In this document: positions 7,539-14,407 of the stretch, in pieces
Layout of the letters: the number at the start of each line of letters is the position of its first letter
How positions within the stretch are numbered: the stretch's first letter is position 1
DNA from: an uncultured Ruminococcus sp.
GTDB taxonomy: Bacteria > Bacillota > Clostridia > Oscillospirales > Acutalibacteraceae
Reading direction: 5' to 3'
DNA length: 15,778 nt
Assembly: GCA_902773035.1 (NCBI GenBank)
Contig: CACYDB010000167.1
Span: 1 to 15,778, forward strand
Notes under the pieces: model-generated
Databases searched by the model: none
What the model was told of the DNA's origin: nothing
What the model saw: only the letters and a program-made list of their open reading frames with translations
Program-made: the position numbers and the translations under genes

Positions 7539-7564
7539 AACATATGAATAACTGTTCATATGTT
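7539..7564. promoter_or_regulatory. ArsR/SmtB-type 12-2-12 operator
   Basis: The half-sites AACATATGAATA and TGTTCATATGTT surround a 2-base centre and match as an inverted repeat in 11 of 12 positions. One half holds the TGAACA core typical of SmtB/ArsR operators. It covers the predicted start point (about 7564) of the arsR promoter, which fits steric autorepression. Confidence 0.9.
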
Positions 7565-7570
7565 AACTAA

Positions 7571-7599
7571 AGTATACCATTATAATACGCGCGTGTCAA
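7571..7599 (-). promoter_or_regulatory. Predicted sigma-A promoter of the arsR-ATPase operon
   Basis: On the minus strand a perfect TTGACA (7599-7594) is 17 bases from TATACT (7576-7571). The operator at 7539-7564 begins 6 bases downstream of the -10 box. The 113 bases from 7600 to 7712 are AT-rich spacer in which I see no gene or clear signal. Confidence 0.9.
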
Positions 7600-7712
7600 T
7601 AGGGAAGTGGTCAGTTTTCGGCACAAAATTAAAGAAATCAAAAAATTTAAAATAATGAGAAAAAACGAGTATTATCTTAATAAAGTGAGGATTTGTACAG
7701 CTAAATCAAGTT

Positions 7713-7745
7713 TTTGACTTTTTCTGACTTTGACTTTCTCTGACT
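7713..7745 (-). promoter_or_regulatory. Two abutting CtsR boxes in minus orientation
   Basis: Two 17-base direct-repeat sites read on the minus strand, 7729-7713 and 7745-7729, sharing one base. Each matches the CtsR consensus RGTCAAANANRGTCAAA with one mismatch (GTCAGA in the first half-site). They overlap the -35 region of the ctsR promoter. Confidence 0.82.
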
Positions 7746-7758
7746 TTTGCTCTATAAT
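7730..7758 (+). promoter_or_regulatory. Predicted sigma-A promoter of ctsR-mcsA-mcsB-clpC
   Basis: TTGACT (7730-7735) and a perfect TATAAT (7753-7758) are 17 bases apart; the start should lie near 7765. CtsR boxes lie over the -35 box and just after the -10 box, so bound repressor would block polymerase. Confidence 0.9.
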
Positions 7759-7770
7759 CAAATCATCAAA

Positions 7771-7787
7771 GGTCAAAGAAAGTCAAA
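7771..7787 (+). promoter_or_regulatory. Perfect CtsR operator box
   Basis: GGTCAAAGAAAGTCAAA is an exact match to the CtsR heptad direct-repeat consensus RGTCAAANANRGTCAAA. It lies just downstream of the predicted transcription start and 24 bases before the ctsR ATG. Confidence 0.95.
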
Positions 7788-7810
7788 TGACCGCGGGAGA
7801 TGATTAAAAA

Positions 7811-8263
7811 ATGCGTATGAGTGATTTAGTAGCACAGCACATTCTCGCTATGCTTGAAGAACAGGACGGCAACGCCGAAATCCGCCGCAACGAGCTCGCC
7901 AGCGACCTCGGATGCGTACCCAGCCAGATTAACTATGTAATAACCTCACGGTTCACGCCCGAGCAGGGCTACATCGTCGAGAGCCGCCGCGGAGGCGGAG
8001 GCTATATCCGCATAACACGTGTTAAGATGGACAAGTCCACGGCGATCATGCACATAGTCAATTCAATCGGCTCAAGGCTCGATAAGGCGAGCGCCGAGGT
8101 TATGATCAAGAATATGTATAACCGCTCAATAATAGACTTAACTACGGCGAGACTTCTTGCCGCCGCGGTATCCGAGACGGTATACAAGGACGTAGCTCAG
8201 GAATTCAGAGATGTTCTCAGAGCGCGGATTTTCAAGAATATGCTAATAACACTTTCGGAATAA
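7811..8263 (+). CDS. ctsR: CtsR, class III heat-shock repressor
   Basis: CtsR is a dimeric winged-helix repressor of clp genes that acts as a protein thermometer in Firmicutes. The product is 150 residues, close to the usual 150-155. The DNA-binding region includes ELASDLGCVPSQINYVITSRF (residues 28-48), and the wing carries RGGGGYI from Arg60, the glycine-rich heat-sensing tip whose Arg is the McsB target region in Bacillus-type CtsR. A helical dimerisation domain follows (about 75-150). The ATG at 7811 is preceded by GGGAG at a slightly long spacing of 11 bases; the alternative ATG at 7817 would be further still. It is first in the operon ctsR-mcsA-mcsB-clpC and is probably autoregulated through three CtsR boxes upstream. 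Confidence 0.97.
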   Translation: MRMSDLVAQHILAMLEEQDGNAEIRRNELASDLGCVPSQINYVITSRFTPEQGYIVESRRGGGGYIRITRVKMDKSTAIMHIVNSIGSRLDKASAEVMIKNMYNRSIIDLTTARLLAAAVSETVYKDVAQEFRDVLRARIFKNMLITLSE

Positions 8264-8276
8264 GGAGTGATACTTT

Positions 8277-8795
8277 ATGAAATGTCAGAAATGCGGAAAA
8301 AACAACGCCGATACTCACATCAAAAGAGTGATCAACGGAGCCTTTGAGGAATATCACCTCTGCTCCGAATGCGCGAGGGAGATGGGCTACTCAAATGTAT
8401 TTGAGGGCTTCTCACACAGCTTCGCGGATGATTTCAACTCACTGTTCGGCAGCTTCTTTGAGAACGCTTTGCCGGCGAGGACGCAGGCTACGCGCTGCGA
8501 GACATGCGGCGCGGGCTATAACGACATAACACGCACAGGTATGATGGGCTGCGCGGACTGCTACAAGGTTTTCGCCGACCAGATAATGCCGACGGTAAGG
8601 CGTGTCCACGGCAACACTACCCACTGCGGTAAGAACAGCGCCGCCGCTAAAAAGCAGGCGGCTGAGCCGAAAAAGGAAGAAACGGTATCTGAGCTCGACA
8701 AGCTCAAGGCGGAGCTCAACAAGGCTATAGAGAATCAGGAGTTCGAGCGCGCCGCTGAGCTCAGAGATAAAATCAGAGAACAGGAGGGTCAATAA
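8277..8795 (+). CDS. mcsA: McsA, zinc-finger activator of McsB
   Basis: McsA activates the protein arginine kinase McsB and helps deliver CtsR for degradation. The 172-residue product has two four-cysteine zinc-binding modules (C3, C6, C29, C32 and C74, C77, C92, C95) and a C-terminal UVR coiled-coil motif at about 137-171, containing NQEFERAAELRDKI, the same kind of motif found in the middle of ClpC. A region rich in Ala, Lys and Glu (121-136) links the two. The ATG at 8277 follows AAGGAG, which overlaps the ctsR stop codon at 8261-8263. Its own stop overlaps the mcsB start by one base (TAATG), a sign of translational coupling. Confidence 0.95.
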   Translation: MKCQKCGKNNADTHIKRVINGAFEEYHLCSECAREMGYSNVFEGFSHSFADDFNSLFGSFFENALPARTQATRCETCGAGYNDITRTGMMGCADCYKVFADQIMPTVRRVHGNTTHCGKNSAAAKKQAAEPKKEETVSELDKLKAELNKAIENQEFERAAELRDKIREQEGQ

Positions 8796-9787
8796 TGAGT
8801 AACGTAGTAATGCTTACGAGAATACGCCTCGCGCGTAATCTCAGGAAATATCCCTTCCCGTGCAGACTCAACACAGACGGCAAAAACAAGGTCGTTGAGA
8901 CAGTAGTAGGCGCGATCAAAAACTCAAATTCTCCTCTCGCCGATGACTTCGACGTTCTCTACGTAAAGGATCTATCTGAAGCTCAGAGGATCTCTCTTGT
9001 GGAGGCTCACCTCGCGAGCCCCGAGTTTATCAGCGACTCAGCGGGCAGAGCGATCGTGCTCTCCAAGGACAGAGAAATGAGCATAATGATAAACGAGGAG
9101 GATCATATCCGCCTGCAAATTCTCAAAAAAGGCTTTGATTTAGAGGGCGCGTATGACGTCGCCGACAAGCTCGACACTTTGCTCGACGAGAATCTCGATT
9201 TTGCCTTTGACGAAAAGCTCGGCTATCTTACGCAGTGTCCGACCAATCTCGGAACGGGAATGAGAGCGAGCGTAATGCTTCACCTGCCCGCTTTGCAAAA
9301 GAGCAGGGCGGTGTCAAGGATCGCGGGCAATCTCCAGAAGCTGGGACTAACGATACGCGGAACCTACGGCGAGGGCAGCGAGCCCGAGGGCGCGATGTAC
9401 CAGCTCTCCAATCAGGTAACTCTCGGAATTTCCGAGAAAGCCGCGATCGACAACCTCAAAAATATAACGACTCAGCTCGTAAATCAGGAGCTCAGCGCTC
9501 AGAAGCGTATCGCCGAGAGCGTCAGAACTCAGGATAAGGTTTTAAGAAGCCTCGGTATCCTCAGAAGCGCGAAGCTCATAAGCTGTGACGAGGCTATGAC
9601 CCTGCTCTCTAACGTCCGCTTCGGAATAAACGCGGGCTTGCTTGAGGACATTGACATCAACACGATCGACAAGCTGATTTTTGACATCCAGCCCGCGACA
9701 ATGATCGTCAACAAGCAGGAAAGTCTTACAGCCGAACAGCGCGACATTTTACGCGCCGAATACATCGGAAAGGTTTTGAAAAAATAA
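8795..9787 (+). CDS. mcsB: McsB, protein arginine kinase
   Basis: McsB phosphorylates arginine side chains on CtsR and on damaged proteins, marking them for ClpC-ClpP. The 330-residue product has the phosphagen-kinase catalytic fold: an early arginine motif TRIRLARN (8-15), NEEDH at 100-104, and LTQCPTNLGTGMRAS (145-159) with the conserved active-site Cys148. A YQLSNQVTLGISE stretch lies at 202-214. The C-terminal RDxxRA motif (R316, D317, R320, A321), the pocket that binds phospho-arginine and separates McsB from metabolic creatine and arginine kinases, is intact. The length is slightly below the usual 350-360. The start overlaps mcsA by one base and has AGGAGGG upstream. A 44-base spacer with no visible promoter separates it from clpC. 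Confidence 0.96.
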   Translation: MSNVVMLTRIRLARNLRKYPFPCRLNTDGKNKVVETVVGAIKNSNSPLADDFDVLYVKDLSEAQRISLVEAHLASPEFISDSAGRAIVLSKDREMSIMINEEDHIRLQILKKGFDLEGAYDVADKLDTLLDENLDFAFDEKLGYLTQCPTNLGTGMRASVMLHLPALQKSRAVSRIAGNLQKLGLTIRGTYGEGSEPEGAMYQLSNQVTLGISEKAAIDNLKNITTQLVNQELSAQKRIAESVRTQDKVLRSLGILRSAKLISCDEAMTLLSNVRFGINAGLLEDIDINTIDKLIFDIQPATMIVNKQESLTAEQRDILRAEYIGKVLKK

Positions 9788-9831
9788 TTATCAGAAATAA
9801 AGTAACAGGTAATTTGTAAGGAGTGATTTTT

Positions 9832-12237
9832 ATGTATGAATTCAAGGGTTTTACTCAGAAGGCTAACACAGCGCTCAATATCGCGATCAAGTCGGCGTCC
9901 GAAATGGGCCAGACCTATATCGGAACAGAGCATCTTCTCCTCGGACTTGTAAAAGAGGGGAGCGGAGTAGCCGCCGCGGCTCTCACTCAGGCGGGACTCG
10001 ACGCCGACGCTCTTGAAAACAAAATCAAAGAAGCGTCGGGCACGGCTATGCCCGTAAGTCTTACTCCTAACGACTTAACTCCGCGCTCAAAGCGCGTTAT
10101 GCAGAACGCCGTGATGATCGCGTCGCACCTCGGCAAAAACTATGTCGGCACAGAGCATCTCCTGCTCAGTATTCTACAGGAAACCGACAGCTACGCCTAC
10201 AGCTTCCTCACCGAGCTCGGCGTAAATATGAACTCAATTACCGATATTTCCGAGGAAATCGAGGGCAACGACAATCCCTCAAACCCCAACAGCGACACAA
10301 AGAACCTCGATAAATTCGGCCGCGACCTCACCGAAGCCGCCAAAAAGGGCGAGATCGACCCCGTAATCGGCAGGGAGGATGAGATCGAGCGTGTGATCCA
10401 GATTCTCTCGCGCCGTACAAAGAACAATCCCGTTCTGATAGGCGAGCCGGGCGTAGGTAAAACAGCCGTCGCCGAGGGACTGGCGCTCAAAATCGTTGAG
10501 GGACAGGTTCCCGAGATCCTCCGCGATAAGCGTATCGTAACGCTCGACCTCACAGGTATGGTCGCGGGCTCCAAGTACCGCGGCGACTTTGAGGACAGAA
10601 TCAAGAACGCCATCGACGAGGTCAAGAAGTCAAAGAACGTTATACTCTTTATCGACGAGCTCCACACGATCGTCGGAGCAGGCGCCGCCGAGGGCAGCGC
10701 CGACGCGGCTAATATTCTTAAACCATCGCTCGCGAGAGGCGATTTCCAGGTAATCGGCGCGACAACTATCAGTGAGTACCGCAAGTATATCGAGAAGGAC
10801 GCCGCGCTCGAAAGACGCTTCCAGCCCGTCAATATCGGCGAGCCGAGCGAGGACGAGGCGGTTCAGATCCTCGAAGGTCTGCGCGACCGCTATGAAGCTC
10901 ACCACAAGGTAAAGATTTCCGACGAGGCTATCAAGGCGGCGGTCAACCTTTCATCCAGATATATCGCCGACCGTTTCCTGCCCGATAAGGCGATCGACCT
11001 CATCGACGAAGCGGCTTCAAAGGTAAGACTCCAAAGCCTCACCGCTCCCGACAGTCTAAAGGAGCTTGAGGAGAAAATCAAAAAGCTCGATTCCGAAAAG
11101 TCCAGCGCCGTCAATGAGCAGGAGTTTGAGCGCGCGGCTAAGATCCGCGACGAGCAGAAGGCTTTGCAAACTCAGCTCGACGAGGAAAAGCAGAAGTGGC
11201 AGGAGAGTCAGAACTCAGCCTCGGGAGAGGTAACGCCCGAGAATATCGCCCAGATCGTATCACAGTGGACAGGTATCCCCGTAGTACAGCTCACCGAGGA
11301 GGAGAGCGACAGACTTCTCAGAATGGAGAGCATACTCCACGACAGAGTAGTCGGTCAGGACGAGGCTGTCAAGGCTGTAGCCAGAGCTATCCGTCGCGGC
11401 AGAGTCGGACTCAAGGATCCGAACAGACCTGTAGGCTCCTTTATATTCCTCGGCCCCACGGGCGTAGGTAAGACAGAGCTGTGCAAGGCGCTCGCGGAAG
11501 CGATGTTCGGCGACGAGAACGCTATGATAAGGCTCGATATGTCCGAGTTTATGGAGAAGCACACCGTCTCCAAGCTCATCGGTTCACCTCCGGGATATGT
11601 GGGCTTTGACGAGGGCAGCCACTTCACAGAGCAGGTCAGAAGAAAGCCGTACTCGGTAATCCTCTTTGACGAGATCGAAAAGGCTCACCCCGACGTATTC
11701 AATACCCTGCTCCAGATTCTCGACGACGGACGTCTTACGGATTCGCAGGGCAGAACGGTTGACTTCAAGAATACGATCATCATAATGACCTCAAACGTCG
11801 GCGCGCGGCTGATTACGGACCGCCAGCAGAGTCTCGGCTTCAAGGGCGAGAGCGACGACGATAAGAAGGAGGATATCCGCGACATCGTAATGGGCGAGCT
11901 CAAAAACACCTTCCGTCCCGAGTTCCTCAACAGAATCGACGATATCATCGTGTTCAGCAAGCTCAGCGAGGGCGAAATCAAGGAAATCGCGTCGAAAATG
12001 CTCGAAAATCTTAAGAAGCGTATCAAAGCGCTCGATATCGACGTCAGCTTTACAGACGAGGCGATAAGCGCGATCGCCGACGCGGGCTTTGACGAGACCT
12101 ACGGCGCCAGACCGCTCAGACGAGCCATCACAAGTAAAATCGAGGACGAACTCTCAGAGAAGATCCTCGACGGAACGGTTAAGAAAAACACAAGCGTAAC
12201 CTGCGATTACAAGGACGGAAAATTTGTGTTTGAATAA
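9832..12237 (+). CDS. clpC: ClpC, AAA+ unfoldase of the Clp protease
   Basis: ClpC is a hexameric ATPase that unfolds substrates, including phospho-arginine-marked proteins, and feeds them to ClpP. The 801-residue product has a double Clp-N repeat (about 1-140), which in Bacillus binds phospho-arginine. The first AAA domain has Walker A GEPGVGKT 204-211 and Walker B ending in DE at 275-276. A middle coiled-coil UVR domain lies around 410-460. The second AAA domain has Walker A GPTGVGKT 541-548 and Walker B VILFDE 609-614. An LGF tripeptide at 668-670 is the ClpP-docking loop, so this is a protease partner and not a ClpB-type disaggregase. I chose the ATG at 9832: AAGGAG sits at 9818-9823, and the in-frame GTG at 9823 overlaps that site. 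It is last in the CtsR operon. Confidence 0.97.
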   Translation: MYEFKGFTQKANTALNIAIKSASEMGQTYIGTEHLLLGLVKEGSGVAAAALTQAGLDADALENKIKEASGTAMPVSLTPNDLTPRSKRVMQNAVMIASHLGKNYVGTEHLLLSILQETDSYAYSFLTELGVNMNSITDISEEIEGNDNPSNPNSDTKNLDKFGRDLTEAAKKGEIDPVIGREDEIERVIQILSRRTKNNPVLIGEPGVGKTAVAEGLALKIVEGQVPEILRDKRIVTLDLTGMVAGSKYRGDFEDRIKNAIDEVKKSKNVILFIDELHTIVGAGAAEGSADAANILKPSLARGDFQVIGATTISEYRKYIEKDAALERRFQPVNIGEPSEDEAVQILEGLRDRYEAHHKVKISDEAIKAAVNLSSRYIADRFLPDKAIDLIDEAASKVRLQSLTAPDSLKELEEKIKKLDSEKSSAVNEQEFERAAKIRDEQKALQTQLDEEKQKWQESQNSASGEVTPENIAQIVSQWTGIPVVQLTEEESDRLLRMESILHDRVVGQDEAVKAVARAIRRGRVGLKDPNRPVGSFIFLGPTGVGKTELCKALAEAMFGDENAMIRLDMSEFMEKHTVSKLIGSPPGYVGFDEGSHFTEQVRRKPYSVILFDEIEKAHPDVFNTLLQILDDGRLTDSQGRTVDFKNTIIIMTSNVGARLITDRQQSLGFKGESDDDKKEDIRDIVMGELKNTFRPEFLNRIDDIIVFSKLSEGEIKEIASKMLENLKKRIKALDIDVSFTDEAISAIADAGFDETYGARPLRRAITSKIEDELSEKILDGTVKKNTSVTCDYKDGKFVFE

Positions 12238-12271
12238 AAAAGCGGAGCCGCTGCGATAATGCAGCGGCTCC
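12236..12271 (-). terminator. Hairpin terminator shared by convergent clpC and the Fn3 gene
   Basis: A perfect 11-base stem (GGAGCCGCTGC with GCAGCGGCTCC, 6-base loop) lies 6 bases after the clpC stop and 6 bases from the stop of the minus-strand gene. On the minus strand it is followed by GC and six T, a classic terminator whose T-tract overlaps the clpC stop codon. On the plus strand the downstream tract is only ATAAATTTATTT, so clpC termination is probably weaker. Confidence 0.9.
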
Positions 12272-12277
12272 ATAAAT

Positions 12278-13471
12278 TTATTTAACCTTGAACTGTGCTG
12301 TTGTGCTTGCGACGACTTTCTTGCCGACTTTCTTTCTGGCTGTTACCTTTACGTAATAAGCCTTTTTCTTTTGCAGCTTCTTTTTGCCGATCTTCTTGAT
12401 TTTGAGTACGGTCTTTTTAGTAGAGGTGACCTTTTTGAAGCCGCCCTTGGAGTTCTTGGAAATGTATACTACATAGTCGGAAGCTCCCTTGAACTTCTTC
12501 CACTGAACCTGAATCGCCTTCTTCTTGTTGACCTTTTTCGCGGAAGCGTTAAGTCCGTAGCCGCAGTATTTGTATCCCGACCATCCGCTGTACTTCGCTT
12601 TATCGGTAGCGGAGATCTTTGCGATAGCTCTCGTGCGGAAGCTGTAAAATTTTCCCGGGCTTGTGCCGAAGCTGTTGCCGCTGCCCGACGCGATTTTCTT
12701 GCCCGCGGCATATGCCTCGAACTCGTAATCGGTAGCGTAGGGAACCGTGCTGTAGCTGAAATCACAGCAGTTGATTCCTGTGTAAAGCGCGGTGATTTTC
12801 GGTATAGCGGGTGTTTTCGGAGTAAGTCTCAGGCTGCCGCTGTCAAGATACTGGTAATCCCAAGAGTATTCGGGCTTTACAAACGCGGAATATGATTTCG
12901 CGGCGTTCTCTCTTGAGGGTCTTACATAAATATTGCTCTTTAATGCTGTTTTGTTGTTTAAGCCCTTGATCGTGCAGCTTGTCGAGGTAGTTGTCGCGAG
13001 AACCTTGTCGGAATCGTTGATTCTCTCGATAACCGAGTAAGTTGTAGCGCCGTTGACCGCGTCCCATGCCAATGTCGCGGAAGAAGCTGTGCAGTCAGTC
13101 TGGAAAAGGTTTTCAACCTGCTTGGGAGCCGTCAGAACCTCTAAAACATCCGACCACTCGCCGTATTCGCCGTTCATATGAGCTCTTACTCTGACGTAGT
13201 ATGATCTTCCGTCCTGAAGATCGCCTACTCCGTAATCGGTGTAGTCTGTATCTGTCTTGACTGTTGAAAGCGAACTCTCGCTTGTGCCCATCTGTACGTC
13301 ATATGTCACGTTCTCGCCGAATACCTTGTCCCAGGTAAAGTTAAGCTGAGTGTAATCGGTTTCAGCCTGCTTGAGTCCTTCAACCTTGGGAGCGGCGGCA
13401 TTGGCTGTAACGGGAACAGCGATTGAAATAAGTATGGCTATTGAAATTATAGCCGAAAATAATCTTTTCAT
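12278..13471 (-). CDS. Secreted fibronectin-III-like protein with lysine-rich C-terminus
   Basis: I do not recognise a specific function. The 397-residue product has a signal peptide (MKR, a hydrophobic stretch 4-20, cleavage probably after ANA near residue 25). A clear fibronectin-III domain occupies about 28-115 (WDKVFGENVTYDVQ, YYVRVRAHMNGEYGEWSDV), a second about 117-200, a less regular one 215-305, and a last beta-rich module 309-397. That final module holds about 30 Lys in 88 residues, so it is strongly basic and might bind anionic wall polymers, which is inference. There is no enzyme domain, LPXTG, dockerin or membrane anchor. Architecture and composition resemble the N-terminal half of the Fn3-GDPD protein at 3041-4972. 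The ATG at 13471 follows GAGAGGTG. It has its own promoter and the hairpin terminator shared with clpC. Confidence 0.85.
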   Translation of the reverse strand: MKRLFSAIISIAILISIAVPVTANAAAPKVEGLKQAETDYTQLNFTWDKVFGENVTYDVQMGTSESSLSTVKTDTDYTDYGVGDLQDGRSYYVRVRAHMNGEYGEWSDVLEVLTAPKQVENLFQTDCTASSATLAWDAVNGATTYSVIERINDSDKVLATTTSTSCTIKGLNNKTALKSNIYVRPSRENAAKSYSAFVKPEYSWDYQYLDSGSLRLTPKTPAIPKITALYTGINCCDFSYSTVPYATDYEFEAYAAGKKIASGSGNSFGTSPGKFYSFRTRAIAKISATDKAKYSGWSGYKYCGYGLNASAKKVNKKKAIQVQWKKFKGASDYVVYISKNSKGGFKKVTSTKKTVLKIKKIGKKKLQKKKAYYVKVTARKKVGKKVVASTTAQFKVK

Positions 13472-13501
13472 AATGCACCTCTCAGTTAATATATCGGAAT
13501 T

Positions 13502-13530
13502 ATTATACTTTTCTGTCGCGAAAAAGTCAA
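13502..13530 (-). promoter_or_regulatory. Predicted sigma-A promoter of the lysine-rich Fn3 gene
   Basis: On the minus strand TTGACT (13530-13525) and a perfect TATAAT (13507-13502) are 17 bases apart. Just upstream, CCTGTTT (13539-13545) and AAACAGG (13553-13559) form a 7-base inverted repeat that could be a regulator site or a weak hairpin. Confidence 0.85.
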
Positions 13531-13580
13531 CATCAATACCTGTTTAAGTTAAAAACAGGATATTATATGTTTAAATGCGG

Positions 13581-13612
13581 AAACAAAACAAAAACCGCCG
13601 TAAAGGCGGTTT
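13581..13612 (-). terminator. Rho-independent terminator of the ireB operon
   Basis: On the minus strand AAACCGCC and GGCGGTTT form an 8-base stem around a 5-base loop, followed by a T-rich tail (TTGTTTTG). It lies 6 bases after the stop codon of the 97-codon gene. Confidence 0.9.
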
Positions 13613-13618
13613 AGCTGT

Positions 13619-13912
13619 TTAGATTTTGTGAGCGAGGGCTCTCTGGAGCCACGCGTCGCCGACGTCCATAGCTACGAAAAGTCCCTGCTTCTCGCTAGAT
13701 TTAACGAGCTGGCGTCTCGGGGAAAGTCCCGGATCAGTCGCCATAAGCTGAACCGTAACCCTGTCAGCTACCTCAACTCCGTTAACCTCGCGCTTGCTTT
13801 TGATGATGAGGTGTATAACATACTCCTCGTCCATATTGCCGTAGTATAATTCATCACCGCAGCGAACAAGCGGCCTGCCCTTATAGGTAGGGAACTTCTG
13901 CTTTTCTGCCAA
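13619..13912 (-). CDS. Conserved-looking small protein of unknown function, cotranscribed with ireB
   Basis: I do not recognise a named family. The product is 97 residues with no signal peptide or membrane segment, so it should be cytoplasmic. It opens with a YKGRPLVRCGDELYYGN-like stretch (10-26), has alternating hydrophobic strands at 31-57, and ends in an amphipathic helix (about 79-95); a small beta-rich fold is likely. The start is a TTG at 13912, preceded by AAAGGA with a 9-base gap. No in-frame ATG lies nearby: both upstream ATGs are in other frames, and one meets a stop after three codons. It follows ireB by 17 bases and precedes a strong terminator, so the two genes form an operon. 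This is not the position or sequence of ruvX or the DUF1292 gene, the usual ireB neighbours. Confidence 0.8.
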   Translation of the reverse strand: MAEKQKFPTYKGRPLVRCGDELYYGNMDEEYVIHLIIKSKREVNGVEVADRVTVQLMATDPGLSPRRQLVKSSEKQGLFVAMDVGDAWLQRALAHKI

Positions 13913-13929
13913 CGGAAATCATCCTTTCA

Positions 13930-14178
13930 TTATTTAAGATTAAGATAAGATTTCACAAGTGCTTCCAGCAAATCGTCACGGTCAATACGGCTGATAAGGT
14001 TACGCGCGTTGTTATAGGTTGTGATATAAGTCGGATCCTCAGAGAGAATATATCCGACGATCTGGTTAATAGGGTTGTAGCCCTTTTCTTCAAGAGCGCG
14101 GTAAACAGTATTGAGCGTAAGCTTAATCTGATCCTCCTTGCTGCCGTCAAGAGAGAAAACCATAGTCTTGTCTAACAT
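13930..14178 (-). CDS. ireB: IreB family regulatory phosphoprotein (UPF0297/DUF965)
   Basis: IreB is a small cytoplasmic protein that in Enterococcus faecalis is phosphorylated by the Ser/Thr kinase IreK and negatively affects cephalosporin resistance. The 82-residue product matches the family along its length: the FSLDG start, the hallmark GYNPINQIVGYILSEDP (33-49), the YNNARN motif (55-60), and the C-terminal helix of about 68-80. Of the two N-terminal threonines phosphorylated in E. faecalis, only the second appears kept (Thr5). The position of the first is Leu2. The ATG at 14178 follows GGAGGTG. It is the first gene of a two-gene operon with the 97-residue unknown. The role in this organism is inferred from the family. 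Confidence 0.93.
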   Translation of the reverse strand: MLDKTMVFSLDGSKEDQIKLTLNTVYRALEEKGYNPINQIVGYILSEDPTYITTYNNARNLISRIDRDDLLEALVKSYLNLK

Positions 14179-14214
14179 GGAAACACCTCCATTTCAAAAT
14201 TCTAATTCCAAATT

Positions 14215-14243
14215 ATAATAACATAGATTTTTCGTATAGTCAA
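14215..14243 (-). promoter_or_regulatory. Predicted promoter of ireB
   Basis: On the minus strand TTGACT (14243-14238) is 17 bases from TATTAT (14220-14215). An overlapping perfect TATAAT (14217-14212) exists but would need a 20-base spacer. The rest of the spacer, 14244-14324, is AT-rich and shows no gene. Confidence 0.7.
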
Positions 14244-14324
14244 GTGTTATTTTAATTCTTTATCAGAAATTTACTCACAATAATAATTCTGATCAAGAAA
14301 ATAGCGCCCGTTTATGTAAGAACA

Positions 14325-14362
14325 GCCCGACGTTACCTTTATATGAAAAGATACCGTCGGGC
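14325..14362 (-). terminator. Long hairpin downstream of pheT, probable terminator
   Basis: GCCCGACG and CGTCGGGC form an 8-base stem that continues, after one mismatch, with seven more pairs including one G-U, closing on a 6-base loop. On the minus strand only TGTTCTT follows, while a run of six T precedes the hairpin, so the signal is atypical. A smaller hairpin (TCGAGC/GCTCGA, 14382-14398) lies between it and the pheT stop at 14408. Confidence 0.6.
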
Positions 14363-14407
14363 AAAAAACATTTAATTAATATCGAGCTGTCTGCTCGAGC
14401 GAAAAGA

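Noticed and set aside
7515..7559. Longer ArsR start at 7559 giving 112 residues
   Set aside because: No ribosome site precedes it, the codons fall in the operator and leader, and the ATG at 7514 has a good AAGGTGAT site.
7600..7810. CIRCE element for HrcA control of the ctsR operon
   Set aside because: No TTAGCACTC/GAGTGCTAA inverted repeat is present; only CtsR boxes are found.
9823..9831. GTG start for clpC at 9823
   Set aside because: The GTG overlaps the AAGGAG ribosome site. The ATG at 9832 has correct spacing and matches the family start.
10197..10832. 211-codon open frame on the minus strand
   Set aside because: It lies opposite clpC across the Walker A region; it is a Ser-rich shadow of a well-conserved gene.
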